Part shown: positions 1-14,200 of the stretch, piece by piece
Layout of the letters: the number at the start of each line of letters is the position of its first letter
How positions within the stretch are numbered: the first letter of the stretch is position 1
Assembly: GCF_021155765.1 (NCBI RefSeq)
Contig: NC_060108.1
Span: forward strand, 12,993,425-13,057,424
DNA from: Diprion similis
Lineage: Eukaryota > Arthropoda > Insecta > Hymenoptera > Diprionidae
Direction of reading: 5' to 3'
DNA length: 64,000 bases
The notes under the pieces: generated by a model
Databases searched by the model: none
What the model saw: the letters and a program-made list of their open reading frames with translations, nothing else
What the model was told of the DNA's origin: nothing
Program-made: the position numbers and the translations under genes

Positions 1-145
1 TACTTTCGTGAAATCGAGAGAAAAGCGTGGCTGGATGAGTTCATCTGAAAATGACGTATAAGCAAATGTGAATACATTGCTCAAAGTAGTTTATTTTCGC
101 TGGCTGTAGCTATTAATAATACTAATAACCAAAGAACGGGTAAAG

Positions 146-377
146 TTATCTGCTTAATACGGTCTGAATTTTTGCATCGTTGCAAACTTGCTTCACATAA
201 CACCGGGAGTCGAAATATGGTAATACATTGTCCAAAAAGATACTGATAGGTTCTCCTACGTCTTCGAAAAAATATACATCTTCGTCGGCTTCGCTGGGGA
301 TGATTTCGCTGATTGCTATCGGAATCGATCGATTCAATATTTTCCGAATCCAGTTGAGAGTTCGCCTTTAGCTCCAT
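146..377 (-). other. possible coding fragment with a frame change
   Basis: On the minus strand an ATG at 377 opens a serine/aspartate-rich reading frame (starts MELKANSQLDSENIE). Near 320 that frame turns arginine-rich and stops looking like protein, while the neighbouring frame becomes acidic and protein-like (contains SEADEDVYFFEDVGEP) and runs to a stop at 146. This could be one decayed or mis-assembled small exon with a frameshift, two exons, or chance. No domain is recognised, and no gene on this strand can be followed outside the window edge. Confidence 0.2.
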
Positions 378-773
378 TTACTGGGCTTATAATCGATCCC
401 TTTATAATTTATTCTCACGAAAGACTAACATTTCAGGTTATTAATTACAACGGATAACGAACTATGCATGGAGGAGAATCTGGTTCTGATCCAGTTCCAT
501 CGTTTCATTCAACAAATGATTGTAGGTATTCGTATAATACGATTCCTTTGTTATTATGAGCTTGAAGCAGTAGCTATGGTTAATCGGCGACTCGGTACAC
601 AAGAAAAATTCTGTCCAACGATAGATCAAAACCTTTTTGCTTGGATCAAGTGCACAAGTATTTTGCACGATGCGGGAAAAATTTATAAAATTAGTAACAC
701 TGTTCAATCTCAATGTTGACAGTGGTGTACGATTATCGTAACTCCAACGACCGACCATATATTCAATGAAAGG

Positions 774-3700
774 ATGTATAACCAAGGCGGAAAACTTTTC
801 ACGGTGGTTAACCAGCGATCCGCCAAACCTCTCTTCGAATGTATAAACCGATTCAAAAAGAAATTCCTTCACGATTCTTTCATGAACATGAACAGCAGTC
901 AGTATATTGACGACATGTACCAAGCTTGGCTGAAGGATGAAAAATCGGTTCACGCTTCGTGGGCGTCCTACTTCAGACAGGCCGCTTCCGGTGTCCCACC
1001 AGATCAGCGATACTCTCGTCCACCAATGCTGCAGGTGTCGTCTCGCGCCTCAGTGATCCCTGTTAATCTTCAAACCCAATCTATCAAACGTGAGTAAGTT
1101 TATGCCCTCATGCCTCAGGGTATTGCACGAGATCCAGCACCACCACGCAGACTTTCGGCACAAAAATGTTAAATGAATATTGTACTAACCTGGAAAAATA
1201 TCACCAGATAACAGTATTCGGAAGAAAAGTGATGCTGAGTTACAAGGAAAGAACTACGTGGCTGGAACTCTCGATATTAGTGCAGCCGTGAGAGCTTACC
1301 AGGTATGAATAATCACAATGATGTGACGGTTATTTGCCACTTGCTAGTCCGCGAGATCGAAAACTCTCTGGAATAGTCTAGACATCATAATTTCCATTTA
1401 TATTTACTGTTCGACACTATTTCCATTACTTTTCGCCAGTTTTAATCGCGACTTCGTATTAACATGCACAAGTTTTCATTTTTACCTTTTGCGTCTTTAC
1501 TAAGCCACCTTTCTCTGTAACTTCACATCTAAATACATCGTTTGTTGGATAGATTATCATTCATAGATTATCATCCCCACACATGGTAATATTTTATCGG
1601 CGATACTCTCCACCTACAGTCACGAGGACATCTGATAGCTGACACTGACCCATTGGGAATACAAAATCCCGAATCTAAACATTTGAAAGGAACGTCCAAT
1701 CCAGCACCAGAGGTCGTTGTGCGTACACACTTTAAAAGCATAACAGAAGTGGAAATGAATAAAGAGTTTTTTTTGGGTTCGAGCACGCACATCGCAGGGA
1801 AAAAGCCAACCTTGCCCTTAAAGGATATCATTATGCGGCTGAATAATATTTACTGTGGTCATATCGGCCTTGAATATGCCTACATTCCAGACTTTGCGGT
1901 GGTTCGTTGGTTCGTCTGTTACTTAGTTACTTAGTGATTTTTTTATTCCGAATATGTAACATGAGAAACCAAGAAGATCACTTGCAACAAAAATTTTGAT
2001 CGTGTAGTGAAGTCTTCATTTAAAGCACATCATAAATTTATTTCGTCATTTTTGAGAGTATTCTTACAGAGCATTAGCAGAAATTATGTGTGATCATCAT
2101 TGTATATTCGGAAATTAATTTACCGAAACTGGCCTAAGGATTAGGACTTGATAACGTATCGAGCATCCGGTAATATGAGGAATCAGTGGAATAATTCATG
2201 CTTCATTAAAATCAGTTGGACTGGCTGAGGCACAAGTTTGAGACGCCAGGTATAATGAATATTAGTACAGAGCACAGGAAGTGGACTTGGAAGCAAGTAA
2301 TGCGAGCAGTTTCTTTCGAGTCGTTTCTGGCCAAAAAATTCGGCAGTGAGAAACGATTCGGATTAGAAGGATGCGAGTCGTTCATTCCAGCAATGGCTGA
2401 ATGTCTCGAAACGTCGTCCGAAAATGGTAAAATAGAAATGATGCGTTCACCGAAAAGGAACGGCATTTAAGGAAAATGGATTTAACTACACAATCTGAAT
2501 TGAATGTTATCAGGAGTTGAGACGATTGGGATCGGGCTAGCTCACCGAGGGCGTTTGAACACTTTGGTGAACATTTGTTTGAAGCCGATGAGACAACTCT
2601 TCACTCAATTCAATCCAATCGAATTGGAAGGCTCGGGCTCTGGTGACGTCAAATATCACCTTGGTACTTACAGCCAGAGACTATTGGACAGGTATTTTGG
2701 CAATTTCGGCAATTCCAAAACTATAAATTTCTATTTAACAATCGTATCATTCAGAACAGAGAAAACGATAAGCGTTGCCATAATGCCGAATCCGTCTCAT
2801 TTGGAAGCAGTGAATCCAGTGGTTGTAGGACGCATTCGAGCTGAGCAAGTAGCGAAAAATGATGAAAAAGGTTAATCGGTTAAAATCCGTGTCATGCGCA
2901 TGTGCTGGATTGCGGGGAAAAATATACTTTCTGCTAATCTATTCATACTAAAACTAAAAAGGAGTTCGGTCACTTGCGATATTGGTGCACGGAGACGCGG
3001 CCTACGCTGGACAAGGTATCTGCTTCGAAACTGCCCACTTTACAAGCCTTTCCGACTACACCACTGGCGGTGTTTTGCATTTCGTAATCAACAATCAGGT
3101 GAACCATGCGGAAGTCTATCTATGCGTATCAGCAACCGTTGAATCCACTCCATTTTGACCGTGCACCGTACTGCTCATTTCGTTAACAGATCGGATTCAC
3201 AACTGACCCAAGGTACTCACGATCCAGTCCACACTGCACAGACGTCGCTCGCGTGGTTAACGCTCCCATATTTCACGTCCATGCTGATGACCCGGATGCA
3301 GTCGTCTATTGTAGCAAAGTGGCAAGTGAATATAGGTAAATCCTTTTAACTTTGCTTAATATTTTTCAAAACGGTGTTATGTTTTCGAATTTCGTTTGAC
3401 TAGGGCGAAATTTCACAATGATGTAGTAGTGGACATTGTTGGTTACCGTCGGAATGGCCACAACGAGATGGACGAGCCGATGCTCACCCAGCCACTAATG
3501 TACAAACGAATTAAAGAACTTCCTAACGTTCTTGAAATCTACAGTAACAAGCTACTCGGCGAGGGCGTTTTAACGGAGAATGAGATGAAGGCGGTATGAA
3601 GCTTGTTTTCTGCATAAGCCACTATGTACATTGTGTACGCAACGAATTTATAGTCAGCTCTCTCAATAGCGCCGGTCATGGGGGTGTGGGGGAGGATATT

Positions 3701-5798
3701 TTTAAGAATTAGTATACCCCCACCAACGATTTCGATGTGCATTTATACCCTCTTGCGATAGGGCCGCTAAAAATCCATAGCAGCTACGCTATTTTCTTCC
3801 AACATTTCTTTATACGCTTTGTTCAACTGGAGTACTGGAGGAAGCTGCTGAGCTCTCTTAAGAGGAAGCGGCCAAATTGTGAGAGGCCCGATTGAGAGAT
3901 TCGACTGTACCCTCAAATCAATCTGATCAAAGTCGAACATTGACAATACCCCCGAGCATGTTTCAGGAAAAAGAAAACTTTCTACAGACTTGCGAAACGG
4001 AGTTTAAAAAGGCGCAGGAAGTCACGACAATGCATATAAGTGACTGGCACGATACACCATGGTCTGATTTCTTCGAGAATCAAAGTCCAAAGGCAAAAAT
4101 TCCGCCGACTGGAATTGACTCTGAAGACATAAAGACCATTTGCATGGCAGTATCGATACCGCCAAAGGACATTGAGGTTCACAAGCAGGTACTTTGATCC
4201 GTACCATGAGTACCAATGGGAAATAGAAATCAGATAACGGAAAATTGCAGCATAAGATAAAAGCACAATGTATGTACCTTCTATCGTGATAGGTGATAAG
4301 AGTAATGGCTGGCCGGCTTGCTATGACGAAAGCTCGTCAAATTGACTGGGCTCTGTGCGAGTGCCTGGCGTTTGCAAGTTTACTGAAAGAAGGTCATCAC
4401 GTACGTCTATCCGGGGAGGATGTCGAACGAGGAACCTTTTCTCACAGACAGCACATAGTTCACGATCAGAACAAGGACATGACATGGAAGAATATAATTC
4501 ACAACATATTCCCGGGGCAAAGTCTTTACACTGTGTCAAATTCTTCTCTCTCGGAATACGGAGTCTGTGGTAAGTGCTTGCGTAAGAATGATAATGAATC
4601 TCCAGTCGGAGCTCAAAATTGGCTTTTACATTACTACAATCCGCAGGATTCGAGCTCGGTTATTCAGCCTATGATCATAATTCCTTAACAATATGGGAAG
4701 CTCAGTTTGGGGACTTTGCCAATACCTGCCAGGTGATACACAATTCCGAATCTCAGCTTCAAGAAAAACCCTACGACACTCTCTTGCTTTCTATTTTTGA
4801 CGTCCAGGTGATACTGGACTCGCTGTTATGCTCCGGAGAGGCAAAGTGGGGCCGACAAGTCGGGCTAGTTCTGCTACTCCCACATGGAATGGAAGGCCAA
4901 GGACCAGAGCATTCGTCTGCGAGGTTGGAACGCTTCCTCCAGTTGTCCGACGACGACTGCACCTACCTACCTGGCGAGGAACCTGGATCTAGCGGGACAG
5001 AAACACCCGAGGAAATAATGACTCGGCAATTGTTTAACATAAATTGGATAGTGTGTAATCCGACAACTCCTGCCAACATGTTTCACCTCCTACGGCGTCA
5101 GATACTCATGCCATTCCGGAAACCGCTGGTCAGTATCGCCTAAGAGAAGAAGCTGATTCTCTGCTATTGACTGCAAGATTTATAAAGTGAAATCGTTATA
5201 ATCGTGTTATGCTTTATTCAGGTAGTAATGACCCCGAAGTCATTGCTTCGACACCCAGAGGCACGGTCAAACTTTGACGAAATATCAACCGGCACTTCGT
5301 TTCAGCCCGTGATCGGGGACGCCACAGCGAACTCAAAGTCTGTTCAAAAAGTAATCCTCTGTTCAGGTAAGGTTTACTATGATTTGGTTGGACAGAGGGC
5401 TGAGAGGAAACTGGATGATACGATAGCTGTCATACGCGTCGAGCAGCTTTGTCCATTTCCTTACAGTTTAGTGGCGGAGGAGGTTCACAAATATCCAAAT
5501 GTTAAGGTAAATGATCGTCAAGTGGCCAGCACTTCGCTTTTAACATCAATTTCGTGCCAAACTAACGTGCCTTCATTGATATTTTGGTCTACAGACATTA
5601 ATGTGGGTCCAGGAAGAGCACAAGAATCAGGGTGGTTTTCACTTTGTGCGAGAACGGATTGCCCTCTCCTTGCATAAACACATTGATGAAATAGCCTACG
5701 GCGGCAGAGCCACTTCGGCGTCTCCAGCAACCGGTAGCAAAGTAATCTACCAAAAGGAATTTAAACAAATGATAGAAACGGCGATGAGCCTAGAATGA
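774..5798 (+). CDS. 2-oxoglutarate dehydrogenase E1-like protein, mitochondrial (divergent paralogue)
   Basis: Thiamine-diphosphate dehydrogenase of the OGDH E1 family, which decarboxylates 2-oxoglutarate and passes the succinyl group to E2 lipoamide in mitochondria. Exons: 774-1089, 1208-1302, 1620-1898, 2216-2426, 2514-2691, 2755-2870, 2962-3098, 3190-3335, 3404-3593, 3967-4188, 4293-4569, 4647-4732, 4808-5128, 5222-5506, 5595-5798; all GT-AG, 3063 nt, 1020 residues, close to the usual OGDH length. Residues 50-80 carry the E1 N-terminal signature ([19 protein letters not shown]). Then come [13 protein letters not shown] (~140), FGLEGCE, AHRGRLN (~311), [20 protein letters not shown] (~408; TPP/Mg loop), [48 protein letters not shown] and the C-terminal SPATG. 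The basic, acid-poor first 40 residues could be a targeting peptide. An in-frame stop at 717 supports ATG 774. OGDH rather than DHTKD1 is favoured by the long N-terminus and the C-terminus. Sequence is clearly divergent from housekeeping OGDH, so a second copy is expected elsewhere. Confidence 0.92.
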
Positions 5799-8700
5799 AA
5801 TTGCAACGTTCAAGTAACTTTCCACTCATCAAATTTTTTATTCACGAGTTCATCAAAATGAACAATCTTTTAATTCTGACTTTTATACTCTCTGGGCAGA
5901 AACATGCAATAGGCAAACCCAGTCACACGTCAACAACAGGCGAGATACCGTAATTTGCTAAATTATCAGTATATTGCATGGTATTAACCGTGTTATAATT
6001 TAATCCTAGTGAGTATACATTTTCTGTAATAAGATGTGATGCTTTGTAGTAATAAGATGTGTGATTCGGTCGTGGTTACGCACAGATTGTGATCAACTCT
6101 AGTAAATGATTAATTTGATATGGGTAGATATGAATTAATTTATGAATCGATGCGATGGAATGATTTTCAAGAGACAAAATCGGAACTCACCAATAAACTA
6201 ATGTATTCTGTATTTATGAACCAAACAACGTCACTGTCATTGCTATCCCACATTGAGCCTCGGCATTTCAACGTAGATGAACGAGCAAATAAGGAACTGA
6301 GTATCAGCTTGAATGACCACGGTCGGAATTGAAACTGGTTGCAATCTACAAGTGCACAGATTGTCTTTGAGAACAAATAACGTGCTAACGATAGCAAACC
6401 GGAGAATACCATGCTAAATGAATTTTCACACCTTGCCAAGACGCTTTGATGCATTGCAGACGTCTCATGGCTTGTCGAATAATGCCATACATTGTACTAG
6501 GTGTGATATCGAGCGTAGAACTTAACAAAAAAAGCTGTATTTATGAAAGGCAGCAGGATTTTTTAGTATAAAATTCAAGTAACTAACTACGGTTAGCGAC
6601 GATGAGTGGTAGTGACATTGAAACTTTATCACACATGGAAGGTTGAGACTTGTGAACGGAAACGAGAACGTTCATATCAGTAAGTTGATTAGAATTATAC
6701 AATGTTCAGGAACCAAGATTCCGCACACGAATTACGTACGTCCATTAATTTTCAAACTTAGTTTTAAGAATCGAAAATGTTCGAATTAACAGATTTTTTA
6801 GGATCGTTAGAATTACGCTTCCAGGTATTCGATCGTTTAATCATCGTCGGCCCACGCCTGTATATCGCAACTGATATGAAATCTTTACGATAGAATTAGA
6901 CTTTTCATTGTAAGTCTATACACTGCGCCGGTTTTATATAAACATTGGTTAAGAATGTTGTCATTTTTATCTGATTAATCAAAAATCAGTCAAACAAATC
7001 CTGAACAAAATCGAACTAATTATCACGTGAATCGACTATGGAAACTGAATTTTTTTCCCCGTTTCAAAAGTTTCAAAATAATCGCTCGGCAGAACATATT
7101 TCGGTTCTATGAAAACTTGAATCACTTTTATTACTGTGGGGTTACTCGAGTTGGAGGTATTAGGAAATTGCTCCGTTCGTTTTCATTGAGCAAAAATATT
7201 TTCGTAACCATTGCCTATCTTGAAAATATTACGCGACCGTGAGTGTTCAGGTTTCATAGTATCTTTTTGCACGGTGTCGATGTGTTGACGATGTCAGATT
7301 GCTCGTTGAATTTTAGCCGTATTTTCTTTGCAAACTAATATGTACAGATAAGGACATGGATGTAATGTGTACAGGTATAGGTGTGAAGATATTGACGCGT
7401 GGCTGTTTGAGTCAAGGTTTCAACTGCCAGAACAATGATGTATCATTTTCAAATTCTACGCAATTTGTCACTGGAAATCATGAGTTCTATTTTTATTCAT
7501 CTACCAAGTTACGAGGTTTGGACAAAAATTTATCGAGCGATATAAACGTGCCGCCAAAATATATTCCATTGCAACATACACCACCAGGGTATGTAATATC
7601 AAAAACCTGTACATACATGTATAGCATTGACTCATATTCTCGATTACCATCAGGGTGTGGAACGAGTCATTTTTATTATCACTCGAAAATCGTTGACGCA
7701 GATGAATAAGCCGTGAAACAAATCGCAGAAAAGATTTGCAATTAGATAGCCTTAGATGATTAAATAATGTAAAGTTCTAATGAAACAAAGAAATTGGTAA
7801 CGATAAATAAAGAATCAACTATTCTAAATCTGCTGAATTTCATAAATTTAGAAATTGCAATCATGAGTGAAAAAAATTGTATACATCACAATGCACTTAC
7901 CATTTGAACAGATGAGTCTTTCTAAGACACCAACCTCGTTTTTTAATTTTTATCAAGGAATTATTTCCGGCACATTTCATTCGGAATTAAATAAAAAATA
8001 AATAAATAAATAGATAGATAAATAAATGATGAAAATGAACTCGTTATTATCAGTCCCGTCTTTTTTTCAACTGCGCGTGTCTTACGAACTTAGTTTATAG
8101 CGACACTGCCTTTCCGATTTATGGCACGTCGCAAATATAATTTATAATACGCTTCACTTGGGTCAATTTTGTTTATTTGACTATTCCTAAGCGATGACAA
8201 TCATAACTTATTATTATTTTGCAACACCTGATTTTTAATGAATTCCTGTATTGAATCCATTGACCGAGACACAACACTAGGGATCAGCTGCGTTAAGTAA
8301 TGAAAAACTTTTTCAAGCCGGTTGACAGTGAATCGATTGCTATTATCAACTAACGCGTCAAGCACAATTCTCACTCACGACCGTAACTAAGTTTCCTAAT
8401 CTTTGGCTATCTAACGTCACGGTATACCCGCCCTGATAAGATTTGAATTCGTCCCTACCCATTGGCCAGCGACATTGAGTTTTTTGCTAACTGGACCCGT
8501 AGCTATTCCGCGCAGCTAGGTCACATTTGCCGATCCAACTCTATCACGGGGATAAATTTTTACGTTCTCATTTGCAGAACCTACATGTGCGGAAACCCGC
8601 TTCCTGTCAGAGACTTAGGATAAAAGTATAGAGCACTCGTTTTCATCGTGGTCTGTATCTACTATATATACTTCCGTCTGGTTATCTTTTTCCTACTAAT

Positions 8701-10106
8701 ACATTACAATTTACAGTGTATGTAAACGCAATTGTTATCATAAATTGCATAGTTTCAAACGAATGATCTATCTTAATAATTAAAATTCAACGACTATGAA
8801 TTTAGGTAAATGTTCTACAGAATTTGAGTCTCCTGAATCATGTTACAGAGATTGGTCGCATTTGTAACTTTATCGTGATTAAATTCGACTACGTGAACTT
8901 ATTGTCGATATTTTTGCATGAGTATACATTTTTAAATTGTGTTTGTATCACCAAGGCATGCGATATTTGACAGGTGGCAAATGATTGATTGTAGATTATC
9001 AAGAGATATGACGCATTTTATAATCACGTGACATCCTATAAATATCACGATAAGAGATCAATTGAGCATAATAAGTACAATTTAAACTCTACTTACCCAA
9101 TGAACAATGATCAATCTCTATTAAAAAACACAATGCAAATTTATCCCGAGCACTCGAGCTTAGTTTTTAAGGATAACTACGAATAGCAAAGGTAGGATTG
9201 TACTCACAATTCATGTCCACGAAATTGTTTTAAAATAAACTGCGCGTAATCTTCAATTCCGTAGGTACTATAAAAATCCCAAAAATCGGAATGTTTACAA
9301 ATTCAAGGGATCGCGGTTAGACTGCACGAGTTGAAGTCGCACGGCGAACTGCATATGAAAGAACGGCAGTCGTAATGGGCTCTGTACTATCCACGTTGAG
9401 CAATATTACGTAGTATTTCTAATCCAGGATTGCCACCAATATTTCGTTAAAATATTGCTCGACTTTCCCAGATTTTCCAGTCATAGAATTTACGTTTTCT
9501 AGGTAGATATTATTTCTACTTATTCAATTAAACAAAAATTAAAACAAATACAGCTCTTTTAAAACTACAGTACGATGATGTCATAAGTGTTAGAAACAAA
9601 TATTCTATTTCCGATTAATTAATTCACCATAATCGAAAATTTTGTTAATATCAAGAAATTATCAGAAAATGGTTTTTTTTTGGGAAAAATTGTGAAATTC
9701 CCTGACCTTTTCCGGTTTCCAGGAAGCGTGGCAGCCCTGTAATCACAATTCATTCTTTTAAAAGAACCACATATGGTATCAGATAAAACTGAAACCGAGT
9801 TGCAAAGACATTCATAATACTTTGTAAGATATTTTAACGCTATTTCCTCTCGAGCTTTACTAAATTTGGAATTGATAAAAGAAATCGTATTTTTAGTAAT
9901 TAGGTAAGAAGTAGCTCACCACAAAAAAGTTTTCTAATGAAAATTAAATAATAAGTAACAGTAAGTACGAAAGATAAATATATATTCAAATCGTTCCACT
10001 TATATGTAATTAATATTAAACTACTCAAATCGTAAAGAGAACAATGGATAATTCAGGAGCGACGAAAATAATTATTATAACGAGATTGGATCGAAATTGG
10101 CAGTTG
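5799..10106. other. intergenic, no gene recognised
   Basis: AT-rich sequence between the dehydrogenase stop and the RRM gene. Short reading frames occur (for example 7027-7242 and 7356-7709 on the plus strand) but have no recognisable domain, no supporting exons and unconvincing composition. No tRNA, rRNA or transposon protein was seen. Confidence 0.6.
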
Positions 10107-11236
10107 TTATTCCTTTTCGGGTTTAGTTTCAAGCTCACCCTTAGACTTAGAATGCAATTTGGTTTCAGTACTAGACTGAAAATCAGGTTTGGACTCAATC
10201 TTAAGCTTATTGTTATTCTGTTTTAATTTTTTGTTGCTCTTGTCCGTTTGGTTAAGAGTTTCGGATTTATTTTTATTTTGATCGCCATCTTTGTCGGAGA
10301 TTTTAAGCTTCTTCCCTCTAGTCCCTCGTCTTCCCTTCTTTAATGTTCTGTTGTCAGCACGGAGGAACAGTGCATTGCCATGAACAAGTGGCCAATCCTT
10401 CTCCTTTTTCAAATACTGACTAGCAGACTCTAAGCTATCCATTTTAACAAATGCAGACCTGAAATCACGTGCAGATTCTCAGTTGCAGTTGAAGTGATAC
10501 ACAACTATCAACATTGGAATATTCGTTGAAATAATAATCAAATCAACAGTTAGACATTTAGTGTCTGTACGTTTCTACAAAATTTTATTCTACACTGACC
10601 TTAGACCACTTGAATTCAATTCCAGCATACCAACAGATGTGCAACCCGGAAATGCTTGCTTCAGTTCTTCTACTTTCGTCTTATTATGGATGTTGGACAC
10701 AAACAGGCTAAAATTGAAATAAACCGTTACTAAGATATGATTCAATAATAATTGTTCATTTAACATGAGTCAATGGCATGAGATTCAACCAATACCATAC
10801 ATTGTGACGACATACAAATTTTGCTAAAACAATTTTACTTATCAGTTGAATATTTTGAACCAGCAAGGAAAAACTAATTTCAATATCATGCTGCTTACGT
10901 CTGCGTTATTTTGGGTATAGGTGGCGCCTTGGGCTGTGGAACTTTGATTTTTTTCCTACTGGGTTTATTCTCCATTGGTTGTGTTCTGGGATTGAAAGCG
11001 ATAACATGTTTACCATCCACTGTTTTCTCCTTGACATGCTTCAAACCTTTTATCTTCTCCTCTACGGTTGGGAATATCACGTGACACGATCTTGACGACT
11101 GTCTTGGTAGCTTGACCTTTGCATCCCCGTCGAAAAGGGCTTGCACTTCTTTTGTGTTGCGGATTGTGTGTGGAAGACGAACGTACAACGTCCTGGACCT
11201 CTCTTCCCCAAAATTTCTGACTCTGTACATGTTGTC
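10107..11236 (-). CDS. RNA-binding protein with two degenerate RRM domains and Lys-rich tail
   Basis: Three exons on the minus strand: 11236-10899 (ATG at 11230), 10707-10600, 10458-10107; 263 codons in frame. Residues ~13-85 fit a beta-alpha-beta-beta-alpha-beta RRM with an RNP2-like RTLYVRLP strand. A second RRM starts with TLFVSNI (~112) and continues over two introns to GNALFLRAD. The linker and the last ~70 residues are rich in Lys/Ser/Asn (KKGRRGTRGKKLK), as in nucleolar or ribosome-biogenesis RNA-binding proteins. The aromatic RNP1 residues are not obvious, so RNA binding may be weak or atypical. A good acceptor (tttcag at 11237-11242) sits just before the ATG, so there is an upstream exon, either 5' UTR or extra N-terminal coding sequence, which I could not place. 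I do not recognise a named orthologue. Confidence 0.7.
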
Positions 11237-14200
11237 CTGAAATTAAATGAAATATATAATGATTATCGTGAAGTACAGCAAGAGAAAAATCGACTAGTGG
11301 AATTTTGTGGTTTTATATTCAAACTTGCCAGTGTTTTGTTTCTTTTAGTCTAGCGAGAAGGTTTTTTTTTTCATGCCATAGTTTATCCATATTATAACAA
11401 AAACAAAACTGACGTTTCAGGTACTACGTAACTTTGTAGTCTTCGTAGTCCTACTCTTTTTCATATTAAACCTTGCAACAATAACATAACTGTCTTCTAA
11501 CAATTTCAAGATCAAGTACACAGTATTGTTAGATAAGAATATAATCCATATTTAAGAAGTTGTCTCATTTACATTTTGCCTTTCTCGCCGCTTCGCAGGT
11601 AAGAACTGTCAAGGAATGGATGCATTACTTACCGCGAATTAAAGATCAATCAATTAAATATTGCTTGAGTTTATGATTGAATCGGTAGATGGAAAAATGC
11701 CGATATCGGAAACACGTGTGTAATTTGTCGTCTCTTCACATGCTCCAACTGCCTCCAACATGCTTTCCACATGACCGCAGAGGCAGCGCTATATTCCATA
11801 AACTACGGAGAAGCGACGAAGGAGAACCTGCCTGACGAAAATTCAACCAATATATCGTGACGTCATGACCAAGTTGCCGCACTTCCTACTGACCGACGGA
11901 AATTACCTTCTTACAGTTCTCACATCGCTGTAAATAGAAAGAGATTGAAACGCATCAAAACGGATTCGCTTTGATGTCCACCAATGCAAATTTTACAAGA
12001 AAACTGATTGTATTACGCGAAAATCAATAAGATTCGTTGTTTTATTTTATTGAATGTATGTCTGTGGACGTAGTTTGTTTCTTCCGAATTTCAATTCGAT
12101 CTCATCTGTAATATACACTTCCGTCTGTTCTCATATTTCTATTCGATTCTTTTGGACGAAAGTTCATTTGCAATTATGAATGATATGAATTAAATAATTC
12201 ACTTTCTGTACGTTTCTGTTCGAATACTATAACGACTTGAATACACGAGAATTCATGAATAGCGAATTGAGCTCTACCGTTATAATTTTCGAAGGCCTTT
12301 ATTACTGTATATGCTCTAAAGCGCAGTCCATACTATATGTCGATGGCTTCAGAGCGTAGAAGTTGGTAGCTCAGCTTGCGCTGCACGAATGCGAATTACA
12401 TTGTGAGGAAACTACCCACTTTTGAACGATCAGAGCGACCTGCGCAAAGTGACTGCGCACAGTGCTTACCGAATTGCTGTCGCTCGCAAGATCAGGCGAA
12501 TAATCATGACGTACGAAAGGGATCCGTAAGCATGGTGGGTGAGGGCTTGGTAGCACCCCATATTTCCTCTGCTTCTTGTCCTTTGATTCATTATCGGGAA
12601 ACCCTATACTTACTGAGTGGCTTATTCATGGTTTGGCCTACTTATCGCTATTCTTCACGGGGATGACAAACAGAAAAAATTATTATAATAAAATGTAATT
12701 ACAGTTAGGAAATGCAAGAGAGATATACTTTTTCGACAGGGAGTTGAACGCGGAACAATTTGAGGATAGATCTATAGATAATCTATAGATACGAGATTTG
12801 CGACTCCAAGACGTAGTCTCCCACAGAACTGTCGTTCCACACAGATTCACATTACAAAATGCTAACAAATATCAAAATTGAAATTGTAGTAATACCACAA
12901 GTAAGAGTATAATTAGCGACGTTTAAAGAAAAATAATAATAATAGATAGTAAATAATACTTTCATTAGATACGAAATTGAATTAAAATTATTCTGAACAC
13001 CACGTAGAGTTGGAAGGAAATCTTGGAGACTACATAACAAACAAAAAAACATTTCATGCCAAAACACATGTGTGTGCATTGAGTTATTATAGATATTGTA
13101 TATACACACATATTATTAAACTATGTCAAGTTTGTCATAATCATATACCGAACAGAAGAGAATAAACATTGTAGTATTTGCAGCGAGTCAGTCTAGTAAA
13201 TGAGCCAAGGTTTTGACAGTAGACATGCGCACATAAATATTATGACTCGTATGTCTACACATATACTTTACATGCATGTGTAGATACGTAAGGAGTAAGA
13301 TAACTGGCGAAACCTGTCTGAACCGTGCGAAATGCGAAATGCAAAAGTAAGATCATCGTGTTGTCTTGCCATTTTCATAGAAATTGCGTAGGAGTACCCT
13401 CAATACATCGTTATGCTTGTTAATTACCTTACGATTTTCTCGCCGAATACTTATACTCAGTAGCAAGTATATGGCGGGCTATATTAATTGAAAAATTTCA
13501 CCCAGAAAAATTATTCTTTCGAGAAACAATTTGCTGTTTTTTTTTATTGTATCTATTTACGATTTTTTGATACGCGAAATGTATCAAGCGTCGACTGAAT
13601 GATTTTCTTCAAGATTTATTATAGCTTGATAGTTGACGTTAAAAAAATTTCGATCCTACTGATAAATAAAAAAAGACGGGCAAGAATAATAACAAAAACA
13701 CCGGAAATGCAAAATTCGAAGACGCTACACTGCTGACTGCAGGCTGTTAAACGAATGCTGCAACATACAGCGGATTACTCATACCATCCGAGAGGGAAAG
13801 TGAAACCGTCCAAGACTTTCTCGACTATAGTTAGAACGCTTAGCATGTCCGTCGCATGTATGTAAACAGGCGGCTAGCCGCACCTGAACGAACGTGTTGT
13901 ACCAGAGTCCGGAATGGTCCTCTTGGAGTGAAGCGTCGCTTGGACACTGTGAAGTCTTACATAATTCCAAAGCTATGTATGTCCATAAGTACTGGAAAAT
14001 TAATTCATAACGAGCTCAATATTTTGGAAATACTATCTATAGTTGCAGAAAATCTAAATTACTCAAATAAAGTTGTATGTTTAATCATAAAAGTGGTGAC
14101 TCAACATTCTTTTTTTTCATATTTTTTAAGAATAATTATTCAATCCTATAAAAATTTCGGTGTCATATTATTCGGTCATGATTATACATACATCTCATCC

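Noticed and set aside
462-953. 163-codon minus-strand reading frame overlapping the dehydrogenase first exon
   Set aside because: It lies antisense to a confident exon, has no recognisable domain, and its length is explained by the codon pattern of the opposite strand.
774-5798. Dehydrogenase paralogue as a pseudogene
   Set aside because: All fifteen exons join in frame with GT-AG sites, 1020 codons without a stop, and the TPP-binding and catalytic blocks are intact.
7356-7709. 117-codon plus-strand frame as a gene
   Set aside because: No domain, no promoter or splice context, and composition like surrounding intergenic DNA.
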